Part shown: piece by piece, positions 34,950 through 43,301 of the stretch
How positions within the stretch are numbered: the first letter of the stretch is position 1
Layout of the letters: every line of letters begins with the position of its first letter
Assembly: GCF_002355855.1 (NCBI RefSeq)
Contig: NZ_AP017660.1
Coordinates: 1 to 52,690 of the forward strand
Origin: Sphingobium cloacae
GTDB taxonomy: Bacteria > Pseudomonadota > Alphaproteobacteria > Sphingomonadales > Sphingomonadaceae
DNA: 52,690 nucleotides
Reading direction: 5' to 3'
The notes under the pieces: model-generated
Database searches by the model: none
What the model was told of the DNA's origin: nothing
What the model saw: the letters and a program-made list of their open reading frames with translations, nothing else
Program-made: the position numbers and the translations under genes

Positions 34950-35773
34950 AAGGTGCGATCTTCCCAGAGCTTACCGAGGCCGTCATCGATGCCATGGCTG
35001 CGGCTCCCAACCCGCGCCTGCGTGAAATCATGACTGTCCTTGTCCGCCATCTCCACGCGGCCGTACGCGAAACGCGTCTGACTGAAGAGGAATGGCTGGC
35101 AGCGGTAGAATTCCTGACGGCGACGGGGCAGATCTGCTCCGGCAGCCGTCAGGAATTCATCCTGCTCTCGGATACGTTGGGCGTGTCCATGCTGGTGGAT
35201 GCGATCAACCATAACGACGGTGACGTGGTCACGCCTTCGACCGTGTTTGGGCCTTTCTATTCCGGCATCCAACGTGAGTTGGCAACCGGTGCCTCGATCC
35301 TGCTGCGCCCGGAAGACGGGGATGCAACGCTCGTCTCGGGCAGTATCGCCGACCAGGACGGAAATCCGATCGAAGGCGCCCTCATCGAAGTCTGGCAGAC
35401 CGCGCCCTGCGGCCTCTACGACGTGCAGGACCAGGGCCAGCCAGAAGGCCATCTGAGGGCCAGCTTCCGTTCGACCCCGGATGGCAGCTACAGCTTCCAG
35501 ACGGTGCTGCCAGTCAGCTATCCGATCCCTGCCGATGGGCCTGTCGGCAGGATGCTCGGCGCGCTGGGCCGCCATCCGAACCGGCCCGCCCACATTCACT
35601 TCATGATAAGCGCACCGGGCTATCGCCGCCTCGTCACGCATATCTTCGTTGCAGGCGATGACTATCTGAAAAGCGACGCAGTGTTCGGCGTCAAACCCGA
35701 CCTTGTCGTTCACCCCCGGCCTGACGGGGATAGGCTGGCCATCGATTATGACTTCCGCTTGGCTGGAGCATAA
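34946..35773 (+). CDS. Hydroxyquinol 1,2-dioxygenase (intradiol)
   Basis: 275 residues of the intradiol dioxygenase family. The N-terminal helical domain (AIFPELTEAVIDAMAAAPNP) is followed by the catalytic domain with Fe(III) ligands Tyr in CGLYDVQ, Tyr in VSYPIP, and two His in RPAHIHFMISAPG. TPSTVFGPFY precedes the core. It opens hydroxyquinol (1,2,4-trihydroxybenzene) to maleylacetate, a second entry to the same pathway. The ATG at 34946 overlaps the reductase stop (ATGA), which decides the start. Confidence 0.92.
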   Translation: MKGAIFPELTEAVIDAMAAAPNPRLREIMTVLVRHLHAAVRETRLTEEEWLAAVEFLTATGQICSGSRQEFILLSDTLGVSMLVDAINHNDGDVVTPSTVFGPFYSGIQRELATGASILLRPEDGDATLVSGSIADQDGNPIEGALIEVWQTAPCGLYDVQDQGQPEGHLRASFRSTPDGSYSFQTVLPVSYPIPADGPVGRMLGALGRHPNRPAHIHFMISAPGYRRLVTHIFVAGDDYLKSDAVFGVKPDLVVHPRPDGDRLAIDYDFRLAGA

Positions 35774-35779
35774 GAAGGG

Positions 35780-36175
35780 ATGGAGGCCGAGACCATCCGC
35801 GACTACTGGCGGCTGCGCCCCCATGCACCTGCCATTGGCACCGAACTTTGCCCCGCTGTCGAGATCGAGGAAGGTCGGGCAAGGGAGTTTCATTTCGGAC
35901 GTGGCCGCAATATGTTCCGCATGTTCGTCATTCGCCACGAAGGCGTTCTGCGCGGCTACCTGAACCTGTGCCCACACTTCTCGCTACCGCTCAATCACGA
36001 GCTGGATCAGTTCATGGTCGATGGCGTGATCGTTTGCGTGCAGCACTTCGCTCGGTTTCGCCCTGACGACGGCACGTGCATCGATGGTGCATGCGATGAC
36101 AGCCGCCTCGACGCAGTACCTGTCTATGAAGATGTGGACCGTCTCGTGCGCGTCGGGGAAGCGAAACCGGCCTAG
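35780..36175 (+). CDS. Rieske [2Fe-2S] ferredoxin
   Basis: 131 residues. The Rieske cluster ligands are in NLCPHFSLPLN (Cys-x-His) and IVCVQHFARF (Cys-x2-His), 19 residues apart, a little more than the usual spacing. It starts six bases after the preceding stop with AAGAAGG. In hydroquinone-dioxygenase operons such a ferredoxin is thought to keep the dioxygenase iron reduced; that role is inferred. Confidence 0.88.
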   Translation: MEAETIRDYWRLRPHAPAIGTELCPAVEIEEGRAREFHFGRGRNMFRMFVIRHEGVLRGYLNLCPHFSLPLNHELDQFMVDGVIVCVQHFARFRPDDGTCIDGACDDSRLDAVPVYEDVDRLVRVGEAKPA

Positions 36176-36197
36176 GTAACCGCCATCGCAGGAGTGC

Positions 36198-36241
36198 AGG
36201 AGCGCGCCTCGCAGGCCTCGGGGCTTGCCAGGCGCGCTCCT
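36198..36241 (+). terminator. Terminator of the hydroquinone operon
   Basis: A perfect 12-bp stem AGGAGCGCGCCT (36198-36209) and AGGCGCGCTCCT (36230-36241), 20-nt loop, 22 bp after the ferredoxin stop. Only a weak T tract follows. Confidence 0.65.
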
Positions 36242-36384
36242 TCGACTTTGTCGATGACAACCGCGCGATCTTTCAAGCGCCTCCAGTCCGCCTTTAGTGT
36301 ATCCGTCATCCCAGACCCACGTGGCGTAGATGGCCATGAGCTTTGAGTGTCCCGCGTGCATATCGCGTAATTTGATTCGGCGGG

Positions 36385-36804
36385 GTGACTGTGGAGCAAG
36401 AGATCGACGGCAGTGGCGGCGTGGAGAACGGGCGCCGACGGCGCTGGACGCTGGAAGAGAAGCGCGCGGTGGTGGAGCTGTCGCTCGATCCGGCGTGCAG
36501 CATGGCGGAGGTGGCCGCGTGTTTCGATGTCCTTCCGGCCCAGATATATGCCTGGCGCCGCGAGTTGCGCGAGATGGCGGAGGACGCGGCGCGCGAGGAC
36601 AGGGCGATGTTCCTGCCGGCGGTCATCGAGCCGACATCGGTGCCGGCGGTGCTGCTCGAACCGGAGGCCGCGAACGCGCGGCTGCTGCCGGACGCGGTGG
36701 TGCAGGTCGCAATGGAAGTGCGCGGCGTGCCAGTGATGGTCGCCCACGGCGCAAGTTCGACGCTGGTCGCCTCGGTAATCGCAGCGCTGCTGAGGGCGCG
36801 ATGA
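36385..36804 (+). CDS. tnpA: IS66-family TnpA accessory protein
   Basis: 139 residues from a GTG start. It carries an HTH of the IS3/IS66 OrfA type (RRRRWTLEEKRAVVELSLDP, then MAEVAACFDVLPAQIYAWRR). It overlaps the next gene by four bases. It is required for IS66 transposition; its precise function is unknown. Confidence 0.88.
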   Translation: MTVEQEIDGSGGVENGRRRRWTLEEKRAVVELSLDPACSMAEVAACFDVLPAQIYAWRRELREMAEDAAREDRAMFLPAVIEPTSVPAVLLEPEAANARLLPDAVVQVAMEVRGVPVMVAHGASSTLVASVIAALLRAR

Positions 36805-37172
36805 TCGGGCCGGGCAGCGACGCCAAGGTGCTGATCTACACCAAGCCGATCGATTTCCGCTGCGGCATCGACACGCTGGTGGCCAAGGTCCAGCACGAGT
36901 TGAGCCAGGATCCGTGGCGCGGAGTCGCCTATATTTTTCGTTCCAAGAGGAAGGACAGGCTGAAGATTCTGTGGTTCGACGGCACCGGCATCTGGCTGAT
37001 GACCAAGCGCGCCGAGGCCGCCGAAGGATTCGCCTGGCCGCCGGCGGTCGATGGCAGTTTTTCGATCACGGCGGCGCAGATGGCAGCACTCACCTCGGGC
37101 ATGGACTGGCGTCGGCACCGCGCGCCAAGGCGCGTAAATCCGCCTAAAATCGAGGGTTTCGCTGATGCGTGA
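36801..37172 (+). CDS. tnpB: IS66-family TnpB accessory protein
   Basis: 123 residues with the IS66 Orf2 signature: VLIYTKPIDFRCGIDTLVAK, then RSKRKDRLKILWFDGTGIWL. The ATG overlaps the tnpA stop. This TnpB is not related to the RNA-guided nuclease TnpB. Confidence 0.92.
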   Translation: MIGPGSDAKVLIYTKPIDFRCGIDTLVAKVQHELSQDPWRGVAYIFRSKRKDRLKILWFDGTGIWLMTKRAEAAEGFAWPPAVDGSFSITAAQMAALTSGMDWRRHRAPRRVNPPKIEGFADA

Positions 37173-37229
37173 GATAGTCGCGACAGGCCGAGTCAACTGC
37201 GCTGGACGCGTCGTTACGCATGTGATTCG

Positions 37230-38960
37230 ATGCCTGCCATGGACCCGCTGACGGCCTCCTGCAAAGACCCAGTTGCGCTGCTCGCGACCATCGCGAAGCT
37301 GACCGCCGAGGCGGCCGAACGCGACCAGCAGATCGTTCGCATCAACGCCGAGAACGAGGCGCTCGCCCGCGCTGCGGCCCAAGCTGAGGCGCGCGAGATC
37401 ATCGCGCTCGCCACCGCGAAAGCGGCCGAACACGCCGCCGTCATCGCCGAGGCGAAGGCCGCCGAGATGGAGGACGCGCTCGCGGCCGCCCGCGATGAGG
37501 TCAAGCGCCTCAACGACATTCTCGACCAGTTCAAGCGCCACCGTTTCGGCCAGAGCGCCGAGCGGCTCGATCCCGACCAGTACCAGCTCGTGCTCGAAGA
37601 GCTCGAAGCTGCCTTGTCGCGCGCCGAGGCCGGGCTCGAAGCGCTGATCGACCAGGCTGACGCGACCGGCGAGACAAAGCGCCGCCGCCGCAACAACCGT
37701 GGAGCGCTGCCCGCCCATCTCGAGCGTATCGAGCAGGTCGTCGACATCGAAGACAAGCAGTGTGCCTGCTGCGGCAACGATCTTCATGTCATCGGCGAGG
37801 ACGTCACCGAGCGCCTCGACGTCGTGCCCACCATCTTCCGCGTGCTGGTCACCCGCCGTCCGCGCTATGGCTGCCGCGGCTGCGACGAGGGCGGCGTCAC
37901 CCAGGCGCCGGCGCCAAGCTTCATCGTCGATCAGGGCCTGCCCACCGACGCGCTCGTCGCCCAGGTCATCGTCGCGCGCTACGCCGATCACCTTCCGCTT
38001 TACCGGCAAGCCCAGATCTACGCCCGCCAGGGGATCGATCTCGACCGGGCAACGCTCGCCGACTGGGTCGGGCGCGTCGGATGGTGGCTGACTCCGCTCA
38101 GGCAGCATCTGCTCGCCGAGCTGCGAAGTTCGGTGAAGCTGTTCGCCGACGAGACGCGCATGCCCGTGCTGGCGCCCGGGACCGGCAAGACCAAGAGCGG
38201 CCAGCTGTGGGCCTATGCCCGCGACGATCGGCCATGGGGCGGACTCGCGCCGCCCGCCGTCGTCTACATGTACGCCGCCGGCCGCGGCGGCATGCATCCG
38301 ATCGACCATCTCGGCGACTTCGCCGGGGTGCTCCAGGTGGACGGCTATGCCGGCTACAATGAGATCAAGCGCCGCAATGGCGTCACCCTCGCATTCTGCC
38401 TGCTTCACGCGCGGCGCAAGTTCTACGATTTCCGCGAAAAGGAGCCCGTTGCCGACGAGGTGCTCCGTCGCTTCTCGGCGATCTACAAGATCGAGGCGAC
38501 GCTCAGGGACACCTCGCCCGAGGCGCGGTTCGAAGGGCGGCAGCTGATACTGAAGCCGCTGTTCGATAACCTGCGCGACTATCTCTCGAAGAACCTCGGC
38601 CGGTTCAGCGCCAAGGGCAAGATGGCCGAAGCGATCAACTATATGCTCAACCACTGGCAGCAGCTCACCTATTGCCTGCTCGACGGCCGCGTCGAGCTCG
38701 ATACCAACACGGTCGAAAGAAGCATCCGCCCGATTGCCCTGTCGCGCCGCAACTCGTTGTTCGCCGGCAGCGATGCCGGGGCAGACAATTGGGCGGTGCT
38801 CGCCAGCCTTCTCGAAACGTGCAAACTCTCGGACGTCGATCCGCTCGCCTGGCTCACCGCCACCCTCACCAAGCTTGCCAACGGTCATAGCAACAAGGAC
38901 CTCGATTCCCTCATGCCCTGGCACTTCCCCAAGATCGCCGGGCGCAACGCCCCCTCTTAA
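37230..38960 (+). CDS. tnpC: IS66-family transposase TnpC
   Basis: 576 residues. A coiled-coil-like N-terminus (AKLTAEAAERDQQIVRINAE) is followed by the zinc-finger-like CACCGND and CRGCDEG. The catalytic region includes KLFADETRMPVLAPGTGKTK, QVDGYAGYNEIKRRN and DTNTVERSIRPIALSRRNSL. It is the DDE enzyme of the element and looks intact. Confidence 0.93.
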   Translation: MPAMDPLTASCKDPVALLATIAKLTAEAAERDQQIVRINAENEALARAAAQAEAREIIALATAKAAEHAAVIAEAKAAEMEDALAAARDEVKRLNDILDQFKRHRFGQSAERLDPDQYQLVLEELEAALSRAEAGLEALIDQADATGETKRRRRNNRGALPAHLERIEQVVDIEDKQCACCGNDLHVIGEDVTERLDVVPTIFRVLVTRRPRYGCRGCDEGGVTQAPAPSFIVDQGLPTDALVAQVIVARYADHLPLYRQAQIYARQGIDLDRATLADWVGRVGWWLTPLRQHLLAELRSSVKLFADETRMPVLAPGTGKTKSGQLWAYARDDRPWGGLAPPAVVYMYAAGRGGMHPIDHLGDFAGVLQVDGYAGYNEIKRRNGVTLAFCLLHARRKFYDFREKEPVADEVLRRFSAIYKIEATLRDTSPEARFEGRQLILKPLFDNLRDYLSKNLGRFSAKGKMAEAINYMLNHWQQLTYCLLDGRVELDTNTVERSIRPIALSRRNSLFAGSDAGADNWAVLASLLETCKLSDVDPLAWLTATLTKLANGHSNKDLDSLMPWHFPKIAGRNAPS

Positions 38961-39017
38961 GACGCTTGACCGGCACGTTTCCGCCACGTGGGTCTGGGAT
39001 GACGGATACCCTTTAGT

Positions 39018-39486
39018 GACCTAGCCCTCTTTAGCATTCAATGATTTCGGGAAGGGCCAGCGCTTTACGCTTGGCCTCGGTCAGCGGCCTGCCCTGCTAC
39101 TGAGTTAGCAGGCGGACAATGTCCTGCGCTCGCTGCCGTCGTATAGTCGCACCGGGCTCCGGACCTGCGCTGCATCATGTGCGCAGGCAAGATCGGTCGT
39201 GCCGGCATGAGCCGGGCCCAGATCTAGGCGCCGGTCGCCGGGTTCTCAACGAGAAGCGTGCGGCCGTCGGAGCGTCCTGCCAGGCGCCGTCGATGGAATG
39301 CTGAGTGTCGAGATAGCGGTGCAATGTGCATCCGTATTTCAACCTGCAGATATCCCCAACCTTCCAGCGGCAGGGCCACTGAAAGGTTGGGGATATCTGC
39401 ATGTATCAAACTCACCGAGCTTTGCTGGAGCCACACCGTCAGGCCGCACAGTGGTCGGGGAACGGTAGCTCGGTGAGCCGTACCGT
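39018..39486. other. Intergenic region with two long hairpins
   Basis: About 470 bp with no recognisable gene. It contains the 19-bp perfect inverted repeat at 39345-39401 and an 11-bp pair CTCACCGAGCT / AGCTCGGTGAG at 39411-39421 and 39467-39477. Before the IS66 insertion it continued directly from the hydroquinone operon terminator region. Confidence 0.6.
39345..39401. repeat. 19-bp perfect inverted repeat
   Basis: TGCAGATATCCCCAACCTT (39345-39363) and AAGGTTGGGGATATCTGCA (39383-39401) enclose a 19-nt loop. The arms are too long and AT-balanced to be chance. It is a terminator, a protein site or a remnant of a small transposable element. Confidence 0.75.
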
Positions 39487-40068
39487 CTATTTCGCGCGAG
39501 CGGCCTGAATAGTCACATTTACGCGAACATTGGCAGCCACTGCGTCAGTGGAGGCGAACTGTCCCCGTCCAACCCCGAACCAGCGGCGGTCGATCACGAG
39601 CGATCCCTGCATCCTGGCCTCCCCTCTATTGATGTTCAGCTGGAATGGCAGGACGACCGGACGATTAACACCGCGGATATTGAGCGTGCCCGCTGCCTGA
39701 TAGCGATTGCCGCCCAGGCTCTTGAACGACTTGGAGGTGAAGGTAGCGCGGGGAAAGACCTTGGTATTGAACCAGTCAGGCGTTGGCAGCGATTCGTCGC
39801 GCGTGGCATCGCCGGTGGCAGCCGAACCTGTATCGATCACTGCAACTACGCTGGAGCCAGAAAGGTTGGCGGGATCGAACGCGATACGCGCATCAAAGCG
39901 CCGGAATGCCCCGCTGATGGCCTGGCCGTTCATGCTGGCCTGGAAGCCCAATCGCGATTGGGCCTTGTTGACCGTCCAAGTCGGCGCAGGGGCTGCCACA
40001 GCGGGAGCGTTGAGAAGCGATGCCGCCAGTGCGGTTGCGGCGATGGGATAGAGAAAGATGGCGCGCAT
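39487..40068 (-). CDS. YceI-family periplasmic protein
   Basis: 193 residues with a signal peptide (MRAIFLYPIAATALAASLLN to AVAA). The YceI lipocalin-like fold is recognisable in WTVNKAQSRLGFQASMNG, then FNTKVFPRATFTSKSFKSLG and TLNIRGVNRPVVLPFQLNI. YceI proteins bind polyisoprenoid lipids or quinone-like molecules. It lies 4 bp after the cytochrome b561 gene, the usual pairing. Confidence 0.88.
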   Translation of the reverse strand: MRAIFLYPIAATALAASLLNAPAVAAPAPTWTVNKAQSRLGFQASMNGQAISGAFRRFDARIAFDPANLSGSSVVAVIDTGSAATGDATRDESLPTPDWFNTKVFPRATFTSKSFKSLGGNRYQAAGTLNIRGVNRPVVLPFQLNINRGEARMQGSLVIDRRWFGVGRGQFASTDAVAANVRVNVTIQAARAK

Positions 40069-40072
40069 GATC

Positions 40073-40663
40073 TTATGCCTCGGATGAAGTATGGGGGGTG
40101 GACCGCAGGCCCGGGACCATCCGTCCCAAAACGCCGTCGCGGGAGATGAACTGGTGCTTCAACGCGGCGCCGATGTGCATCACAATCAGGGCAGTGCCGC
40201 CAAAGGCGAAATACATGTGAATGCTCCCGCCGACCTTCTCGACAGCCTGCTTGGCGTTGATCGGAAGGTCATGGAGAAGGCCGATGTGTGGCCACGGGAT
40301 CGTGTGCCAAAGCAGTGTTGGAATATTCCAAGGGCTGACAGACACGACAGCCCATCCCGTCAGGGGCAGACCGATCATCAAACCGTAAAACGCCCAGTGC
40401 GTCACATGGGCGGCTGCCACTTCCCAGCCCTTCATTCCCGCCGGCAGCGGCGGGACCGGATTGAGCATCCGCCAAACCAGACGAACGATGCTGAGAACCA
40501 GCACGGTAATACCCACGGACTTGTGGAGCTGGAACATGTCGAACTGCGCAAGGCCCTTCAGGAAGCCCATGCGCCAACCCAGGAACAGGTTCGCAATGAT
40601 GAGGGCGGCAATGCTCCAATGCAGAAGCATCGCTACCGCAGAATAGCGGGTGCGTTGACGCAT
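40073..40663 (-). CDS. Cytochrome b561
   Basis: 196 residues, starting MRQRTRYSAVAMLLHWSIAA. Four membrane helices and haem-ligand histidines are visible (LLHWSIAAL, FQLHKSVGITVL, AAHVTHWAFYGLM, LIVMHIGAALKHQF). It transfers electrons between quinol and periplasmic partners. Start 40663 is chosen for the family N-terminus; a longer frame overlaps the upstream YceI gene's end region. Confidence 0.9.
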   Translation of the reverse strand: MRQRTRYSAVAMLLHWSIAALIIANLFLGWRMGFLKGLAQFDMFQLHKSVGITVLVLSIVRLVWRMLNPVPPLPAGMKGWEVAAAHVTHWAFYGLMIGLPLTGWAVVSVSPWNIPTLLWHTIPWPHIGLLHDLPINAKQAVEKVGGSIHMYFAFGGTALIVMHIGAALKHQFISRDGVLGRMVPGLRSTPHTSSEA

Positions 40664-40766
40664 GATAATGTCCTGAAAAAGTGTGATGCCCGCTCCGGAG
40701 AGACGGGCATCACACGGGCCGACACGCTCAGCTGAGAGGGGGCGCGAAGAGTGCCGACCTAGAGAA

Positions 40767-41378
40767 TTAATTTGCCTTCTTTTCAAAGGCCGAAGTAATC
40801 GTAATCGTCGTTTCATCGCTCACGAGCGGTGCGTACTTGCTGACACCGAAATCCGTGCGCTTGATTCTGCCGGAGGCCTTGAAGCCGAGTGTATAGGCTT
40901 TGCTCAGAGGATTGACCGCCGCGGCGTTGAAGCTCGCGTTGAGAGTAACCGGCTTGGTCACGCCATGCAGCGTCAGGTTGCCGGAAATGGTTGCTGTCTT
41001 TGGACCGGTCTTGACGACCTTGGTCGAGACGAAATGCATCGTCGGGAACTTGGCAGCATCGAACCAGTCGGCGCTTACCAGCTCTTCATCGAGCGTCTTG
41101 TTGGTAGTGGACACCGACGAGACCGGGACGGTGACGTCCAGCCTGGCCGCCGCCAGATTCTTCGGGTTGATCGACAGGCTGCCGCTGGCGCCCGGGAAAG
41201 TGCCGTAGAAGTCATTGATGCCGAAATGGTTCACCGAGAACTGCACCTGCGTGTGCGTGCTCTCGACGGTATAGTCACCTGCTTGGACCGCAGTAGCGTC
41301 CTGGTTGGCCTGCCCGACGGCCGGAAGGGAAATCGCGAACGCAGCAACGCTCGCCGCGATCGTAAGGACGCGGTTCAT
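40767..41378 (-). CDS. YceI-family periplasmic protein (second copy)
   Basis: 203 residues with a signal peptide (MNRVLTIAASVAAFAISLPA to VGQA). YceI features are YTVESTHTQVQFSVNHFGIN, DWFDAAKFPTMHFVST and NLTLHGVTKPVTLNASFN. It differs considerably from the YceI at 39487, so it is an old paralogue rather than a recent duplication. It is in the same operon direction, downstream of wrbA. Confidence 0.9.
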   Translation of the reverse strand: MNRVLTIAASVAAFAISLPAVGQANQDATAVQAGDYTVESTHTQVQFSVNHFGINDFYGTFPGASGSLSINPKNLAAARLDVTVPVSSVSTTNKTLDEELVSADWFDAAKFPTMHFVSTKVVKTGPKTATISGNLTLHGVTKPVTLNASFNAAAVNPLSKAYTLGFKASGRIKRTDFGVSKYAPLVSDETTITITSAFEKKAN

Positions 41379-41435
41379 TTTGTATTCTCCGATGTTGGAA
41401 AAGTGCGCCGGCCCCCTTGACCGGCGCTTTTCGTA

Positions 41436-42035
41436 TTACGCGAAGAGTTTCGCGGCAGTCTTTGCGACGATCTCGCCCTGGTGGCGTGCACCATCCAGCT
41501 CGATTTTGCTGGGTTGCCGGCTGCCGTCGCCCCCGGCGATGGTGGTGGCGCCATACGGAGCGCCGCCGACGATCTCGTCAAGCGACATTTGGCCCTGGTG
41601 GCTGTAAGGTAGCCCGACGACAACCATGCCGAAGTGCAGCAGGTTGGTGATCAGCGAGAAAAGAGTTGTTTCCTGGCCGCCATGCTGCGTCGCGGTCGAG
41701 GTGAACGCTGCGCCGACCTTTCCATTCAGTGCGCCGCGTGCCCACAGACCGCCGGCCTGGTCAAGGAATGCCGCCATCTGCGAGGAAAGGCGCCCGAAAC
41801 GGGTGCCGGTGCCGATGATGATGGCATCGTAGTTCTCGAGATCGGCAACACTTGCGATGGGCGCAGTCTGGTCGAGCTTAAAGTGATTGTCGCGGGCAAC
41901 ACCGTCTGGCACAGTTTCAGGAACGCGCTTGATGTCGACTTCTGCTCCTGCGGATCGCGCACCTTCGGCAACGGCCTGCGCCATCGTCTCGATGTGTCCG
42001 TACGTCGAGTAGTAGAGAACAAGAACCTTCGCCAT
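41436..42035 (-). CDS. wrbA: NAD(P)H:quinone oxidoreductase, WrbA type
   Basis: 199 residues of the flavodoxin-like WrbA family: [20 protein letters not shown] binds the FMN phosphate, [20 protein letters not shown] and [19 protein letters not shown] follow, and [20 protein letters not shown] is diagnostic. It reduces quinones by two electrons, avoiding semiquinone radicals. Beside a hydroquinone pathway it could convert benzoquinone back to hydroquinone. It is first in a wrbA-yceI-b561-yceI operon and divergent from the pirin gene. Confidence 0.93.
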   Translation of the reverse strand: MAKVLVLYYSTYGHIETMAQAVAEGARSAGAEVDIKRVPETVPDGVARDNHFKLDQTAPIASVADLENYDAIIIGTGTRFGRLSSQMAAFLDQAGGLWARGALNGKVGAAFTSTATQHGGQETTLFSLITNLLHFGMVVVGLPYSHQGQMSLDEIVGGAPYGATTIAGGDGSRQPSKIELDGARHQGEIVAKTAAKLFA

Positions 42036-42125
42036 ATCTACGCTCCTGCAAGCTGTGATGAGTTGGTAATGCCGTTTTGGCAGTGATTGGCTTGTTCAGG
42101 CACCCGCATAAGTTGGAAGCTTTTG

Positions 42126-42218
42126 TTCGAGAAAGTCGAAATGTCCGGCTCGCACTTCGCTCGATGTGGGCTATCGTGGATCCGGACGATCGTTCTGCCT
42201 CTTTTCGATTTTGTCGAA
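42126..42218. promoter_or_regulatory. Two TTCGA-N5-TCGAA sites in the wrbA/pirin divergent promoter
   Basis: TTCGA-GAAAG-TCGAA at 42126-42140 and TTCGA-TTTTG-TCGAA at 42204-42218, 78 bp apart, inside the 302-bp gap between wrbA and the pirin gene. Identical arms and spacing suggest binding sites for one dimeric regulator of both genes. No regulator gene is adjacent. Confidence 0.65.
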
Positions 42219-42337
42219 TGAACGCTATGGATTTATCCTTCTAAACAGGATGCTGGCGTGGCGATAAAAAAGACCCGCACAGCTCGAGGGATCGGTCGAT
42301 CCGAGGCGTGTACAATCAGATCTCAGGAAGATGCGTT

Positions 42338-43237
42338 ATGTCCACTCTCACTCACCCGTCCGAAGGCGTCGACACGGTTGTCGTGCCGAATTCTCGCGAT
42401 TTGGGAGATGGCTTCTTCGTCCGCCGAGCGCTTCCCTCACCGCAACGCCAGATGGTCGGGCCGTTTATTTTTTTCGACGAGATGGGGCCTGTGGCGTTTC
42501 GCGGCGGACAAGGTCTGGATGTCCGACCGCACCCACACATCGGTCTCTCCACGCTCACGTACCTGCTCGAAGGTGAGATAGTTCATCGCGACAGCCTTGG
42601 CATTCACCAAACGATCCGCCCCGGCGAAATCAACTGGATGACGGCAGGGCGCGGCATCGTTCACTCAGAGCGCACCGATCTCGACACCCGTAAGAGCGAC
42701 AGCGTGTTGTCCGGTTTGCAGGTCTGGATAGCGCTGCCGACCGCAGACGAGGAAACCGCCCCGTCTTTCGATCATTTCAAGGCGCAGGAAATCCCGATCG
42801 AGGACGAGGGCGGCGTCCGCTTCACGCTGATAGCGGGTCAGTCTGAAGGTCTTCAGTCCCCGGTGAAGACGTTCTCAGACCTTGTCTATGCCGAAATACA
42901 GCTACAGCACGGCGCCCGTTACAAGGCCAACGATGAGCACATCGAGCGGGCATTCTACGTCGTAAGCGGGGCAATTGAAGTGGTGGGGCAGACCGGATCG
43001 TTCGGGGCAGGGCAACTCGTGGTCTTGAAGCCGCATGCCGAGGTCATCATTCGGGCTTCGGGGCAGACCGGAGTCATGCTGATCGGCGGAGAGCCCTTCC
43101 CGGAGGAGCGTCATGTCTACTGGAACCTGGTTTCCTCCCGACCGGACCGTATTGAACAGGCGAAAGAAGACTGGCGACACGATCGCTTCGCACGGGTTCC
43201 CGACGAGACAGATTTCATCCCGCTCCCATCCGTTTGA
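42338..43237 (+). CDS. Pirin family protein
   Basis: 299 residues, bicupin pirin. The N-terminal cupin metal site is in RPHPHIGLSTLTYLLEGEIV, followed by HRDSLG and AGRGIVHSER, giving the His/His/His/Glu set. The C-terminal cupin starts at AEIQLQHGARYKAN. Bacterial pirins are redox-linked regulators or quercetin dioxygenases. Pairing with wrbA is common in proteobacteria and points to quinone or flavonoid stress. Start 42338 is taken for the family N-terminus; the longer frame adds ten residues. Confidence 0.9.
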   Translation: MSTLTHPSEGVDTVVVPNSRDLGDGFFVRRALPSPQRQMVGPFIFFDEMGPVAFRGGQGLDVRPHPHIGLSTLTYLLEGEIVHRDSLGIHQTIRPGEINWMTAGRGIVHSERTDLDTRKSDSVLSGLQVWIALPTADEETAPSFDHFKAQEIPIEDEGGVRFTLIAGQSEGLQSPVKTFSDLVYAEIQLQHGARYKANDEHIERAFYVVSGAIEVVGQTGSFGAGQLVVLKPHAEVIIRASGQTGVMLIGGEPFPEERHVYWNLVSSRPDRIEQAKEDWRHDRFARVPDETDFIPLPSV

Positions 43238-43301
43238 CGCGCCCACGAAACATCAATCTCACCACGAAGGCAGGCATCATGTACCTGCCTTCGTGGGAAC
43301 T

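Larger units (their letters stand above)
36299..39009. mobile_element. IS66-family insertion sequence, 2,711 bp
   Basis: The inverted ends start GTATCCGTCATCCCAGACCC (36299 inward and 39009 inward) and are about 28 bp with full match. The 8-bp target duplication CCTTTAGT (36291-36298, 39010-39017) is perfect. It encodes the three IS66 genes tnpA, tnpB and tnpC. It inserted just behind the hydroquinone operon terminator. Confidence 0.95.

Noticed and set aside
36801..37172. TnpB as an RNA-guided nuclease
   Set aside because: The name is shared, but this is the 123-residue IS66 Orf2 protein without RuvC motifs.
36306..38987. An 893-codon minus-strand frame running almost the full length of the IS66 element
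   Set aside because: It is opposite tnpA, tnpB and tnpC, has no family features and no plausible start signal. Long antisense frames are expected in GC-rich coding DNA.
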